Virus record (IMG/VR): IMGVR_UViG_3300032083_001462
Span: 1-31,636 of that record
Length of the DNA: 31,636 nucleotides
DNA from: a virus
Strand: one strand, 5' to 3'
Shown: positions 23,902 to 31,384 of the stretch, piece after piece
How the letters are laid out: each line of letters begins with the position of its first letter
How positions within the stretch are numbered: the stretch's first letter is position 1
Position numbers and translations under genes: made by a program
Notes under the pieces: generated by a model
The model's input: only the letters and a program-made list of their open reading frames with translations
Databases searched by the model: none
What the model was told of the DNA's origin: nothing

Positions 23902-25442
23902 GCGCCTCCCGTGGCTGCCTTGCGGAACTCCCGCTCCTTGTCCGATGCGAACTTGTTGGCGAACCAGGATGCCTTCGCCGGGTTGTCCTTGCCCCAGGGC
24001 TTGGATAGGGCGATCTGCCGGCCGAGCCTCCTCCACTCCTCCCGGAGCGCCGTGATCTCGTCGGCGCTGGCGTGGGCTGGCTGTACGAGGCGGTCCTCGA
24101 CGTGGACGGGCCACTCGTTGAAGGTGGCCTTGTAGCGAGCCAGCGCGATCTTGGGGTTGCCCTTGTGCACGGCGTGGTGGTAGGCGCGGCGCCAGAAGCG
24201 GGCCTTGTCGTCCCAGGTGACGGGGGCGGCCTTGGCGGCGTGCTTGACCTCGAGCGCCCCCTCGACCTCGAAGACGCCGGGCCGGGCGCCGCTCAAGCCC
24301 CAGACGTAGCCGCAGTCGGGACATGGGTTCTCGCCCAGCGCCAGGACGAGCCCGCAGGAGGGGCACTTCTTGGAGTCGATGGCGGCGGCCTTGACGGAGC
24401 CGTCGAGGCTGTAGGTGAGGGCGCGGGTGGGGAGGCCGTGGCGGTCGTAGTTGCCGGCGTGGTCGAGGACGAGGGCGCCGGCCTTGCCCTCGGCTGCGCG
24501 CATGATGCGGCCGAGCATCTGGAGGTGCAGTTGCAGGGACTTGGTGGGGCGGGCGACGATGGCGACCTCGAGGGCGGGGAGGTCCCAGCCTTCGGTGAGG
24601 ATCATGCAGTTGCACAGGACGTCGATCCTGTGGTGGGCGAGGTCGGCGAGGATGCCGGCGCGCTCGACGGGTCCGGTGGTGCCGTCGATGTGGGCGGCGC
24701 GGACGCCTGCGGCGCGGAATCGGTCGCGCAGGCTCTTGGAGTGCTCGACGTTGACGGCGAATACGACGGTGCGGCGGCCCTGAGCGCGCGCGAGCCAGGT
24801 CTCGACGATGCGCCCGACGATCTTGGGCCCGCGCATGACGTCGGCGGCTTCGCCCTGGTTGAAGTCTCCCGCGACGGTGTGGACGGCGCTGAGGTCGGGG
24901 GACTCGGGGGCGAAGATGGTGGGCTCGACGAGGGTTCCGTCGGCGCAGAGCTCGGCGGTGGAGGCGGCCACGACGATCTGCTGGAAGCCGACGTCGCCCA
25001 GCCCGATGCCGTCGAGTCGGAAGGGGGTGGCGGTGAGGCCGAGGATCTTGGCGTGCGCGTAGTTGTCGAACAGGGCGCGGTAGGAGTCGGCGGTGGCGTG
25101 GTGGCACTCGTCGATCACCACGAGGTCGGCGGGTGGCGGCTCGCGGCGCGCGAGGGTCTGGATGGAGGCGACCTGGACGGGCGCGACGGTGGCGGGGCGT
25201 CCAGCGAGGATGATGCCGGATAGGATTCCTGACCGCAGTAGCCGTTCGTGGGCCTGTCCGATCAGCTCGCGGCGGTGGGCGATCCAGAGGGCTCGCGCTC
25301 CGTTCCTGACGACGGCCTCGGCGCCCATGACGGTCTTGCCGGCTCCGGTGGGCGCGACGAGGATGGTGGGGTGGGACGCAACGGCGGCGAGCGCTTCGGA
25401 TACGGCGCGCTCCTGGTAGGGCCGGAGTGTGATAGCGGTCAT
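23898..25442 (-). CDS. SF2 DNA/RNA helicase with DECH box and zinc ribbon
   Basis: A 514-residue protein starting at an ATG overlapping the previous stop (ATGA). Motifs: Walker A PTGAGKT (31-37), DECH (111-114), TATP (137-140), ILTEGWD (281-287) and GRIMRA (311-316), giving a complete two-lobe superfamily 2 motor of the restriction/repair type. Residues 360-377 add CPSC and CPDC, a zinc ribbon that may hold nucleic acid. The C-terminal 120 residues are Lys/Trp-rich helices. No nuclease motif is present. It probably remodels DNA during replication or recombination together with the RepA-like helicase just downstream. Confidence 0.85.
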   Translation of the reverse strand: MTAITLRPYQERAVSEALAAVASHPTILVAPTGAGKTVMGAEAVVRNGARALWIAHRRELIGQAHERLLRSGILSGIILAGRPATVAPVQVASIQTLARREPPPADLVVIDECHHATADSYRALFDNYAHAKILGLTATPFRLDGIGLGDVGFQQIVVAASTAELCADGTLVEPTIFAPESPDLSAVHTVAGDFNQGEAADVMRGPKIVGRIVETWLARAQGRRTVVFAVNVEHSKSLRDRFRAAGVRAAHIDGTTGPVERAGILADLAHHRIDVLCNCMILTEGWDLPALEVAIVARPTKSLQLHLQMLGRIMRAAEGKAGALVLDHAGNYDRHGLPTRALTYSLDGSVKAAAIDSKKCPSCGLVLALGENPCPDCGYVWGLSGARPGVFEVEGALEVKHAAKAAPVTWDDKARFWRRAYHHAVHKGNPKIALARYKATFNEWPVHVEDRLVQPAHASADEITALREEWRRLGRQIALSKPWGKDNPAKASWFANKFASDKEREFRKAATGGA

Positions 25443-25621
25443 GTCGTGTCCGTGGCGGCGCGGTGCTTCGGGCAGGACTCGCTTGCGGCGGTGTCGGAGC
25501 AGCCATGATCAGGGGCGGGCCCTCCGATGGCGCACGTCCCGACAGCGCGCGGAATCTTGCCCGTGTCGATGCCCGGTGGTGCGCGCCAGATGGCGCAGGT
25601 GGAGCAGGTCTTGTTGCTCAC
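25439..25621 (-). CDS. Cys-rich mini-protein
   Basis: A 60-residue protein with GTG start inside the ParB-like stop (GTGA). Six cysteines are present (CSTC, TCAIG, GCSD and SCPKH), so it probably folds around zinc. Such small zinc proteins in phage early operons often bind DNA or adapt host enzymes. No specific family is recognised. Translational coupling to both neighbours suggests a role in the replication unit. Confidence 0.55.
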   Translation of the reverse strand: MSNKTCSTCAIWRAPPGIDTGKIPRAVGTCAIGGPAPDHGCSDTAASESCPKHRAATDTT

Positions 25622-26508
25622 GCCCGAGCGTCACGATTCTTGCGGGTGCTCTGCGCGTCGCGCACCACCTCGGCCGCCTCCTCCGTGGTCATGGGGATGA
25701 AGATGTCCCCGTTGGATCGGCGCATCTTGGCGTGGTCGAGGATGCCGGGCTTGAGGATGCTGACCTGATGGTTGGCGAGGTAGCAGACCCAGGCTCGGAT
25801 GCAGAACTCCAGGATGGCCAGCGGGCGATGCTTGGCGCGCATGGTGGCGTTGGCAAGCAGGGTGTCGCGGAGCTTGAGCGCGGGGCTTCCCCTGCTCAGG
25901 CCCTCGCCCGTCTCCACGGCGTCCCAGAAGGGCCGTGCGTCCTTCGGGTTCTTCCGCATCGTCTCCCAATGCATGAAGGCGACGGGCGCGGTGTTCATGT
26001 GCCGCTTGCCGTTGGTGTAGCGCACGGACTCGATCACGGTGGGGTAGTCGGTGGCGAGGGTGGCGATGTCGTTGTTGGCGGGGCGGTGCTCGGCGGCCAT
26101 GCTACCGAGCACGCCGAGCTCGTTCTGCCAGACGAGCCGCAGGACGGCTGCGACACGGTTGGCGCTGGACATCCCGCCTGCGGTGAGCACGTCCGCGCCG
26201 GAGCGGGATCGGCCGCAGTCGATGGTCGGGAAAGCATCCCGATGGACGCCTCGCACGATCAGGGTTCGCACGGACTTCTTGGACAGTACGACGGCGGCGC
26301 ATCGGTGCTGCCCGTCGAGCAGGTTCCCGTCACCGTCCACGATGATCGGCTGGCCGTTGAAGGTCCAGCCACCGCGCTCGATCTCGGCGGCGAGGGCGCG
26401 GACGCGCCCGGAGGCGAGCCCACGGTTGCCCTTGTTCTTCGCCAGCAGTTCCGCCGCCATCTTGGGCGTGAGGTCGATCAGTTCACGGGTCACTCGTTCC
26501 AGGCTCAT
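25618..26508 (-). CDS. ParB/Srx-like protein with DGQHR motif
   Basis: A 296-residue protein with an AGGAA ribosome site before the ATG. Residues 30-100 (RVRALAAEIERGGWTFNGQP, LLDGQHRCAAV and VRTLIVRGVHR) follow the ParB N-terminal/sulfiredoxin-like fold, where DGQHR forms the nucleotide-binding or catalytic loop. The C-terminal two thirds are helical (RDAFPTIDCGRSRSGADVL onward) and likely bind DNA or a partner. Members of this broad superfamily include partition proteins and nucleases. Here it stands alone without a ParA, so partition is unlikely; a role in early DNA metabolism is possible. The biochemical activity cannot be read from sequence. Confidence 0.65.
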   Translation of the reverse strand: MSLERVTRELIDLTPKMAAELLAKNKGNRGLASGRVRALAAEIERGGWTFNGQPIIVDGDGNLLDGQHRCAAVVLSKKSVRTLIVRGVHRDAFPTIDCGRSRSGADVLTAGGMSSANRVAAVLRLVWQNELGVLGSMAAEHRPANNDIATLATDYPTVIESVRYTNGKRHMNTAPVAFMHWETMRKNPKDARPFWDAVETGEGLSRGSPALKLRDTLLANATMRAKHRPLAILEFCIRAWVCYLANHQVSILKPGILDHAKMRRSNGDIFIPMTTEEAAEVVRDAQSTRKNRDARA

Positions 26509-26512
26509 GGGC

Positions 26513-26701
26513 TCAGTTCCTTCCGTTGTTGTCGTTCGAGAGGATGTGTTGATCGAGCTCGCCCCGCAGGACGCGCTGAGTGAACGCGTCGCCGTAGGAG
26601 AGCAGGTAGGTGGCGCGAGCCTCGTGGAGCCGCAGCAGGCGCAGGGCCTCGGCTAGCGGGTCGGGCTGGCGCTCGCGGGGCGTGTCGGTGTCGAGGATCA
26701 T
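26513..26701 (-). CDS. Small acidic helical protein
   Basis: A 62-residue protein; ATG at 26701 overlaps the stop of the HTH gene (ATGA). A helix (LAEALRLLRLHEARATYLL) and a second helix (QRVLRGELDQHIL) with an Asn-rich end are visible. The end of this gene supplies the AAGGAA ribosome site of the ParB-like gene. No family recognised. Confidence 0.55.
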   Translation of the reverse strand: MILDTDTPRERQPDPLAEALRLLRLHEARATYLLSYGDAFTQRVLRGELDQHILSNDNNGRN

Positions 26702-26880
26702 TGCGCGGCCTGTTTGCGCGCGGAGGCGATTTGGGCCTCTGTGAATCGCAGCAGGCGCGGCCCGACGCGCGTTCCTCTCAGGATTCCGGACCTGACCCAT
26801 CGACCGAGGGTGCGTGGGCTGATGCGGAGGATGGAGGCGGCCTCGCGGCGCGTGTAGAGGTAGGGCGCGGGGGTGAGCAT
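26698..26880 (-). CDS. Excisionase/MerR-like helix-turn-helix protein
   Basis: A 60-residue protein; the ATG at 26880 (or 26892) starts just before YTRREAASILRISPRTLGRW and LLRFTEAQIASA, the winged HTH_17 fold of excisionase-type proteins. The first helix with EAASIL, the turn, the recognition helix (PRTLGRW) and the RLLRF wing are all present. It is the first gene of the leftward unit, beside the repeat-bearing intergenic region, so it may regulate its own promoter. Excisionase function would need an integrase, and none was seen here. Confidence 0.7.
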   Translation of the reverse strand: MLTPAPYLYTRREAASILRISPRTLGRWVRSGILRGTRVGPRLLRFTEAQIASARKQAAQ

Positions 26881-26908
26881 GGGCGGGAGCATAGCGCGGC
26901 CGGTGACA

Positions 26909-26925
26909 TGGCCTCTTGTGTCCAC
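26909..26925 (+). repeat. 17-bp direct repeat, copy 1
   Basis: TGGCCTCTTGTGTCCAC, identical to copy 2 at 27022-27038, 113 bp away. With one more flanking base in copy 2 the ends GTGG and CCAC are complementary, giving a partial dyad. Likely an operator half of the divergent region. Confidence 0.75.
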
Positions 26926-27021
26926 ACGGAAAACGGCGCATTTCGTCCGGTCTATTCTTGCGTATAGAGAGCGCTGTTCGGTTTTCTCGTCGATCCACGC
27001 AATGCGGGGCCTTGGTCCCGG

Positions 27022-27038
27022 TGGCCTCTTGTGTCCAC
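27022..27038 (+). repeat. 17-bp direct repeat, copy 2
   Basis: Exact copy of the repeat at 26909-26925, in the same orientation. It lies 60 bp before the start of the rightward operon, next to a CTATTCT element, so a bound protein could control that operon's promoter. Confidence 0.75.
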
Positions 27039-27098
27039 TTGGGCTATTCTGTGTGTGTCGCGCTGGTCCTGGTGGCTGGTGCGGCGCAGGGAGGCGAC

Positions 27099-27509
27099 GT
27101 GAGCGTGTCCAGCAGCGCAGAGACATCCGTGCTGTTCCGCGACGCGCTGCGGCGCCATGTGGACGAGTTCTGCGCGCCCGAGGGCGCGTATCCGACTTGC
27201 ACGGGGGCGGCTCTCCAGGCCGCCGATGACCTGGGATGTGGTGCTGGCGCTTCTCCCCTGCGCGCCGCCCTGCCCGCGCCGCTCGTGAGCCGTGGGGGGG
27301 CGGACCCTGATGACCGCCCCTGCCACGGCACCTCTCTGCCGACCGGCGCCGCTGGCGCCGCTCTTCCCCGGTCTCACACCTCCCATGCCTCGCGGTGGCC
27401 GGGCGCCGGTCGGCTTCTTCATCGCGCTGTGCGCCTCCTGGCGCTCGCGCTCTACGTCGCTGCGGCGCTGGGCGTGATGTGCCTCGCCGCGCTGGGAGAC
27501 AACCGATGA
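27099..27509 (+). CDS. Small protein with C-terminal membrane segment
   Basis: A 136-residue protein beginning at GTG 27099, chosen because GGAGG lies 4 nt upstream and the frame upstream contains the promoter region. Residues 1-45 look like a folded helical part ([19 protein letters not shown]) containing two Cys. The middle is low-complexity. The end, [20 protein letters not shown], is a clear single membrane helix followed by a short polar tail. It is the first gene of the rightward unit. A membrane-tethered early protein could act at the envelope, for example in exclusion of other phages, but nothing here proves it. Confidence 0.5.
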   Translation: MSVSSSAETSVLFRDALRRHVDEFCAPEGAYPTCTGAALQAADDLGCGAGASPLRAALPAPLVSRGGADPDDRPCHGTSLPTGAAGAALPRSHTSHASRWPGAGRLLHRAVRLLALALYVAAALGVMCLAALGDNR

Positions 27510-27718
27510 GCCTGCGAGGGACCGGACGGACGACGTGCTACGACTGCGGCTGGACGATCCAGCCCGGCTACTACGGCACGCCGGGGCTGTGCGAGAGGTG
27601 CGACCGCGACCCGGCGGACGAGCCGTGCGTCGAGGGGTGTGGCCGGGACGCTGGCGCGAGCGGCACGGACGGGCGCTGTGCGTTGTGCAGCGAGGCCACG
27701 GCGGGGGCGCGGTCGTGA
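27506..27718 (+). CDS. Small zinc-ribbon protein
   Basis: A 70-residue protein with an ATG inside the previous stop (ATGA). The pattern CYDC, then CERC, later CVEGC and CALC gives two four-Cys sites, each likely to hold a zinc ion. Such double ribbons act in nucleic-acid or protein contacts. The C-terminus ends in ARS at the GTCGTGA junction shared with other genes of this operon. Substrate unknown. Confidence 0.65.
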   Translation: MSLRGTGRTTCYDCGWTIQPGYYGTPGLCERCDRDPADEPCVEGCGRDAGASGTDGRCALCSEATAGARS

Positions 27719-28254
27719 GCCCCGAACAGATCCGCGATGTTCTCGACAAGCACGCGAAGTGGCTGCGCGGCGAGGATGGTGGCGAGCGCGCCAACCTCGC
27801 AGGCGCCGACCTCGCAGGCGCCAACCTCGCAGGCGCCGACCTCGCAGGCGCCAACCTCGCAGACGCCAACCTCGCAGACGCCAACCTCGCAGGCGCCAAC
27901 CTCGCAGGCGCCTACCTCGCAGGCGCCGACCTCGCAGGCGCCAACCTCGCAGACGCCAACCTCGCAGACGCCAACCTCGCAGACGCCTACCTCGCAGGCG
28001 CCAAGATCGCCGCTGGCGAGGTCGCGCGCCACCTGTCTGGTGGTTGGCTGCTCGCTTACGGGTGGACCGCGCTTGTGATGCGGGACGGCGCCACGCGCCT
28101 GCGCTACGGGTGCGAGGAACACGCGCTGACCGAGTGGCCCGCGCTGCTGCACGGCCTGTGCGAGAAGCACGTTGCCAGTGAGAGGGTGGACGAGTACGAG
28201 CGCGACCTGACGGCGCTGCTGGCCTTCGTCGGGGCGCTGGGGGTGCGGTCGTGA
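27715..28254 (+). CDS. Pentapeptide-repeat protein
   Basis: A 179-residue protein with GTG start inside the previous stop (GTGA). A short N-terminal helix ([17 protein letters not shown]) is followed by fourteen uninterrupted pentapeptides of the A(N/D/Y)LA(G/D) type (residues 26-95), predicted to form a right-handed quadrilateral beta-helix. A C-terminal domain follows ([36 protein letters not shown]), a tail found on other phage pentapeptide proteins. Family members can mimic DNA (as in Qnr or MfpA, which inhibit gyrase) but most have no assigned role. The repeats here are unusually uniform at the DNA level. Confidence 0.8.
   Translation: MSPEQIRDVLDKHAKWLRGEDGGERANLAGADLAGANLAGADLAGANLADANLADANLAGANLAGAYLAGADLAGANLADANLADANLADAYLAGAKIAAGEVARHLSGGWLLAYGWTALVMRDGATRLRYGCEEHALTEWPALLHGLCEKHVASERVDEYERDLTALLAFVGALGVRS
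27790..27999 (+). repeat. Fourteen tandem 15-bp units encoding pentapeptides
   Basis: Units are GCC-AAC/GAC/TAC-CTC-GCA-GGC/GAC in frame, with variation confined to the second codon and to the last codon. Even the synonymous positions are nearly constant, pointing to recent expansion or homogenisation by slippage or recombination rather than long divergence. Confidence 0.85.
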
Positions 28255-28514
28255 GCGGCATCTACGACGGCGGCTCGGCGTTCCCCTTGGCGCCGGATCG
28301 GTGGACGGACATGGAGGGTGTGCGGCACATGAGCCAGGAGGCAGGCATGAGCCTGCGCGATTGGTTCGCGGGGCAGGCGATGGTCGGCATCATGAGCGGC
28401 AGCGGTGAGATCAGTAGGGACGGGGAGGTCGTCAAGCCCACGCCGGAGAACGTCGCCGCCGCTGCCTTCACGATGGCCGACGCCATGCTCGCGGCCCGGG
28501 ATGGTGCCAAGTGA
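28251..28514 (+). CDS. Small conserved-type phage protein
   Basis: An 87-residue protein with GTG start overlapping the previous stop (GTGA). The central segment [12 protein letters not shown] and the end [17 protein letters not shown] resemble a group of short phage proteins of unknown role, whose members contain LRDxFAGQA and ADAML. No motif suggests an enzyme. It is coupled to its neighbours. Confidence 0.6.
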   Translation: MSGIYDGGSAFPLAPDRWTDMEGVRHMSQEAGMSLRDWFAGQAMVGIMSGSGEISRDGEVVKPTPENVAAAAFTMADAMLAARDGAK

Positions 28515-28711
28515 GCATCCTCCGCGCCCGCATCGAAGCGCAGGAGCGCCGCATCGAGCGCCTGCGCTGCCTCATCGACCGCGCCGAGGCCATCCGCGAC
28601 GGGCTCCGCGCCCGTGAAACCTCCATCAACGTGGACGCGTGGCAGCGCAAGTTGGCGCGCGGCTTCGCGGAGCAGTACGGCGACCCGCGCCGGCTGGGGG
28701 TGCGGTCGTGA
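28511..28711 (+). CDS. Small coiled-coil protein
   Basis: A 66-residue protein with GTG start at the GTGA junction. It is almost entirely helical with Arg, Glu and Leu heptads (RARIEAQERRIERLRCLIDR), consistent with a short coiled coil. No family recognised. The C-terminus ends in GVRS, encoded by the same junction sequence as the upstream pentapeptide gene. Confidence 0.55.
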   Translation: MSILRARIEAQERRIERLRCLIDRAEAIRDGLRARETSINVDAWQRKLARGFAEQYGDPRRLGVRS

Positions 28712-29601
28712 CCGAGCTGCCCCCCATCGAGCCGGGCTGGGTTGACCTCCCCGCCGCCGAGTACCACGGGCTCAAGGCCGTGTCCTCCGGCCTGCTCAAC
28801 GCCTACCGCACCTCCCCGCTGCACGCCGCGCACTACATGAAGCGCGAGGACAGCAGCACCGAGGCGCAGGAGATCGGGACCGCCACCCACCTCGCCGTCC
28901 TCGAGCCCGACCTGTTCCCGTCGCGCGTGCTGATGGAGCCCGTCAACCCGGACGGGTCCGACATGGACCGCCGCACCAAGGCGTACAAGGAGGCCCGCGC
29001 CGCCGCCGAGCAGGCCAACCCCGGCGCGATCATCCTCAAGCCGTTCGACTACCGTCTGGTCCTGGCGCTCCGCGATGCCGTCCACGCGAGCGACGAGCCC
29101 GACGCGGTGGAGGCGCGCGGCATCCTCGCCCGCTGCGACCGCCGCGAGGCGACGGCCCTGTGGGTGGACGCCGAGACGCGGATGCTGTGCAAGGCTCGCT
29201 TCGACGCCTTCGGCCTCGGCATCGCCTGCGACCTCAAGACCGCACGCAACGCCGGGCGCTACGGCTTCGCCGCCGAGGCGGACAAGCTCGGCTATCCCAT
29301 CCAGCGCGCGTGGTACGAGCGCGCGGCCGAGGAGATGGGGGAGCCCGCCGAGGACTTCCCGCACATCGTCCTGAGCAAGGCGTACCCGCTGCACGTCCAG
29401 GTCTACCGCTTCGACGCGGAGTGGATGGACTGGGCGCACGGGGAGGCCCGCCGCCTGCTGGACCTGCACGCGGAGTGCGTGCGTACGAATCGCTGGCCCG
29501 CGCCGCGTGGTGGCGTCCTCGCCGCCCCGCGCTGGCTGCTGAACGGTTCCGAGGCGCCCGAGGATGGCGCTGAGTCTGACAACGGAGATGTGATCCTATG
29601 A
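28708..29601 (+). CDS. recE: RecE/exonuclease VIII-like PD-(D/E)XK nuclease
   Basis: A 297-residue protein with GTG start at a GTGA junction. Conserved features: SSGLLNAYRTSPLHAAHYM (26-44), GTATH (57-61), KARFDA with D166 (162-167), DLKT with D175 and K177 (175-178), and YPIQRAWY (196-203). Together these are the fold of PF12684-type exonucleases, which degrade one strand of double-stranded DNA 5' to 3' to leave 3' tails. The gene next to it encodes the annealing partner, so the two would form a RecET/Red-like recombination system. Length is near the catalytic-domain length of the family. Confidence 0.85.
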   Translation: MTELPPIEPGWVDLPAAEYHGLKAVSSGLLNAYRTSPLHAAHYMKREDSSTEAQEIGTATHLAVLEPDLFPSRVLMEPVNPDGSDMDRRTKAYKEARAAAEQANPGAIILKPFDYRLVLALRDAVHASDEPDAVEARGILARCDRREATALWVDAETRMLCKARFDAFGLGIACDLKTARNAGRYGFAAEADKLGYPIQRAWYERAAEEMGEPAEDFPHIVLSKAYPLHVQVYRFDAEWMDWAHGEARRLLDLHAECVRTNRWPAPRGGVLAAPRWLLNGSEAPEDGAESDNGDVIL

Positions 29602-30467
29602 GCACCGCACTCGTTCCCGCGGCCACGGCCGCTTCGTCCGCGATCACGCCCGAGGTGCTGCGCCTCGTGCGGGACACCGTGTTCCCCGACTCCACCGACG
29701 CCGAGCTGCAGTTGTTCGTGCACGACTGCGCGCGGCAGAACGTCCACCCGCTGGATCGGCTGATCCACCCCCAGGTCAGGAAAGACAAGAACGGGCACCG
29801 TCGCTACGTCGCGGTGACGAGCATCGACCTCATGCGGTCGCGGGCTGGCGACACGGGCGAGCACATGGGCACCGACGATGCCGAGTACGGCCCGTGCCGC
29901 GACAAGAGCGGGAACGTCGTGGACTCCGGTTCGCCCGAGGCCGTGCCCGAGACGGCGAAGGTGACGGTCTACCGCATGGTGAGCGGCCAGCGCGTGGCGT
30001 TCTCGGCTACGGCGCGCTGGCTGGAGTACGTCCCCGATGCCCCCTCCGACCGGATGTGGCGCAAGATGCCCTTCCTGATGCTGGCGAAGTGCGCGGAGGC
30101 GCTGGCGCTTCGCAAGGCGTTCCCGAGGACGCTGGCCGGTCTGTACGAGCAGAGCGAGATGGCACAGGCTGGCGAGCCGCTGGCTGCCGATGCGGTGGTG
30201 AGGAACGCCGAGCCGTCCAGGTCTGCGGCGCCGGCCCTTCCGGCGAAGCCGCGCCCCCCGGCGCGAGCGATCACGGCCGAGCGCAAGGCCGCAGAGTCGC
30301 GCATCGCGGATGCGCTCAAGGACTTCGAGTCGGGCGACAAGGTGCGCGCCGTGATCGAGCAGATGGGGCACAAGGGGAAGAGCCTGTACGCGCTGAGCGA
30401 CGACGAGCTCAAGTCGCTGGACGAGGCGGTGCGCGCGTTGTTCGCGTCGGAGGCGCAGGCGTCGTGA
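29598..30467 (+). CDS. bet: Bet/RecT-family single-strand annealing protein
   Basis: A 289-residue protein with an ATG overlapping the previous stop (ATGA). The segments VHPLDRLIHP, VAVTSIDLMRSRA and especially MWRKMPFLMLAKCAEALALR (153-172) followed by KAFPRTLAGLYEQSEM match the Bet/RecT core, in which these form the DNA-annealing ring. The last 85 residues form a less conserved, charged C-terminal part (KRPxx linker, then helical). It binds 3' single-strand tails made by the neighbouring exonuclease and anneals them to homologous strands, supporting concatemer formation. Confidence 0.9.
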   Translation: MSTALVPAATAASSAITPEVLRLVRDTVFPDSTDAELQLFVHDCARQNVHPLDRLIHPQVRKDKNGHRRYVAVTSIDLMRSRAGDTGEHMGTDDAEYGPCRDKSGNVVDSGSPEAVPETAKVTVYRMVSGQRVAFSATARWLEYVPDAPSDRMWRKMPFLMLAKCAEALALRKAFPRTLAGLYEQSEMAQAGEPLAADAVVRNAEPSRSAAPALPAKPRPPARAITAERKAAESRIADALKDFESGDKVRAVIEQMGHKGKSLYALSDDELKSLDEAVRALFASEAQAS

Positions 30468-30748
30468 AGCCCAACCCGCAGGCGCGCGCCGTGCTGGCTC
30501 ATGCCACGCGCTGGACGCAGAACGCCGCGCTGCTGTCCATGCCGGCGGCTGGCGTGGGCGCGTGGATGGCGGGCGTCCCGCTGGTGGCGGCGTTCTTCTG
30601 GCTGTCCACGCTGAACAACGTGGTCGTCTCGATCCACAACCGTCTCGCGGCTGCGGAGATGCGCCGGATGCGGCAGCAGTTGGAGTCGCGGATGACGCAC
30701 GCGATTGACCAGTTGGCGGCGCAGATGCGGGACGTTGGTGGGGCATGA
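30464..30748 (+). CDS. Small membrane protein with C-terminal coiled coil
   Basis: A 94-residue protein with GTG start at a GTGA junction. Residues 20-48 (AALLSMPAAGVGAWMAGVPL, then VAAFFWLSTLNNVVVSI) make one or two membrane helices, and residues 58-90 (RLAAAEMRRMRQQLESRM) make an amphipathic helix. A holin is possible by topology, but the location inside an early recombination operon argues against it. The role is unknown. Confidence 0.5.
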   Translation: MKPNPQARAVLAHATRWTQNAALLSMPAAGVGAWMAGVPLVAAFFWLSTLNNVVVSIHNRLAAAEMRRMRQQLESRMTHAIDQLAAQMRDVGGA

Positions 30749-30987
30749 CGTACAAGCCCTCCCGCAAGATGGCGCGCTGCCCGAACCACCCGCTGGTGGT
30801 GAGCAACAAGACGGGCTTCTGCCCGAACTGCTGCCGTCAGGCGGCGCTGCCGCCGGACATCGCGGAGATCCGCAGGGCCAAGCGCGCGGCGGCGTGGAAG
30901 GTGTACCTGAGCCTCCACCCCGAGGAGCGGCGAGCCTACCACCGGCGGCGCTACTACAGGCGCAAGATGCGGGCGGTGGCGTCGTGA
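30745..30987 (+). CDS. Basic zinc-finger-like protein
   Basis: An 80-residue protein with an ATG at an ATGA junction. CPNH (residues 12-15) and CPNCC (26-30) give a probable zinc site. The C-terminal half is very basic (RRAKRAAAWKVYLSL, then RRAYHRRRYYRRKMR), fit for nucleic-acid binding. No family recognised beyond that. Confidence 0.6.
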   Translation: MTYKPSRKMARCPNHPLVVSNKTGFCPNCCRQAALPPDIAEIRRAKRAAAWKVYLSLHPEERRAYHRRRYYRRKMRAVAS

Positions 30988-31244
30988 CGCAACTCGCGCT
31001 GTTCCACACGCAGCCGACGACTCCGGCGCGCCCTATCGCGCCGTGGGTGGACGTGTTCGACGTTCTCGCGGCGAGGATCGCCAAGATGCATCGTCTGTGT
31101 AGGTGGAACTGGCGCGCACCTACGCGCACGCAGAGGGCGCAGCGCTGGCTTCGTGCGGCGCGGTGGTGGCCTGCGGGGTCGCGGCAGCGCGAGGACTTCC
31201 GGGAGAGGGCGATGTCGCTGATCGGCCAGGAGGTGGCGTCGTGA
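30984..31244 (+). CDS. Small basic protein
   Basis: An 86-residue protein with GTG start at a GTGA junction. It begins TQLALFHTQPTTPARP, then a helix (VFDVLAARIAKMHRLCRW) and an Arg/Trp-rich region (NWRAPTRTQRAQRWLRAARW) before a helical end. The Trp/Arg character suggests binding to nucleic acid or membrane. No family recognised. Confidence 0.5.
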   Translation: MTQLALFHTQPTTPARPIAPWVDVFDVLAARIAKMHRLCRWNWRAPTRTQRAQRWLRAARWWPAGSRQREDFRERAMSLIGQEVAS

Positions 31245-31384
31245 CCGAGTGCCCCGCCCTGCGCTACCTGCTGGCGTGCGACTGGCTGGCGGCGGACGAC
31301 CTGAGCAGCATGACGACGCGGCTGTGGTGGCTGGCTGAGCGCGAGATCGCGCTTGAGGCGCTGCGGAAGGAGTTGGCGTCGTGA
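31241..31384 (+). CDS. 47-residue helical protein
   Basis: A tiny protein with GTG start inside the previous stop (GTGA). Two helices are likely (ALRYLLACDWLAADDLSSM and LWWLAEREIALEALRKEL). The fact that it shares the standard junction on both sides, GGAGGTGGCGTCGTGA and GGAGTTGGCGTCGTGA, supports it as a real gene. Function unknown. Confidence 0.5.
   Translation: MTECPALRYLLACDWLAADDLSSMTTRLWWLAEREIALEALRKELAS

Larger units (their letters stand above)
26881..27098. promoter_or_regulatory. Divergent promoter/operator region
   Basis: The 218 bp between the two outward-facing operons should carry promoters for both. It holds two exact 17-bp repeats, an inverted TCTAT-8-ATAGA (26951-26968) around a TATAGA that could be a -10 box, and a CTATTCT near 27044. 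No pair of -35 and -10 boxes is good enough to place a promoter. The rightward first gene has GGAGG at 27090-27094, 4 nt before its GTG. Confidence 0.6.

Noticed and set aside
23902-25506. Upstream extension of the RepA-like helicase frame
   Set aside because: The frame continues open for 535 codons, but that part is Arg/Pro-rich antithesis of the SF2 helicase frame. The ATGA overlap at 23901 followed by MSEPIST marks the real start.
26698-26880. Excisionase partner implying an integrase and attachment site
   Set aside because: No tyrosine or serine integrase signature or att-like core was seen in the window, so a lysogeny module cannot be claimed from this HTH protein alone.
27790-27999. 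CRISPR-like tandem repeat
   Set aside because: Units are 15 bp with no spacers, in frame with a gene, and encode pentapeptides.
30464-30748. Holin
   Set aside because: Topology would allow it, but no endolysin or spanin is nearby and the gene sits in an early recombination operon.
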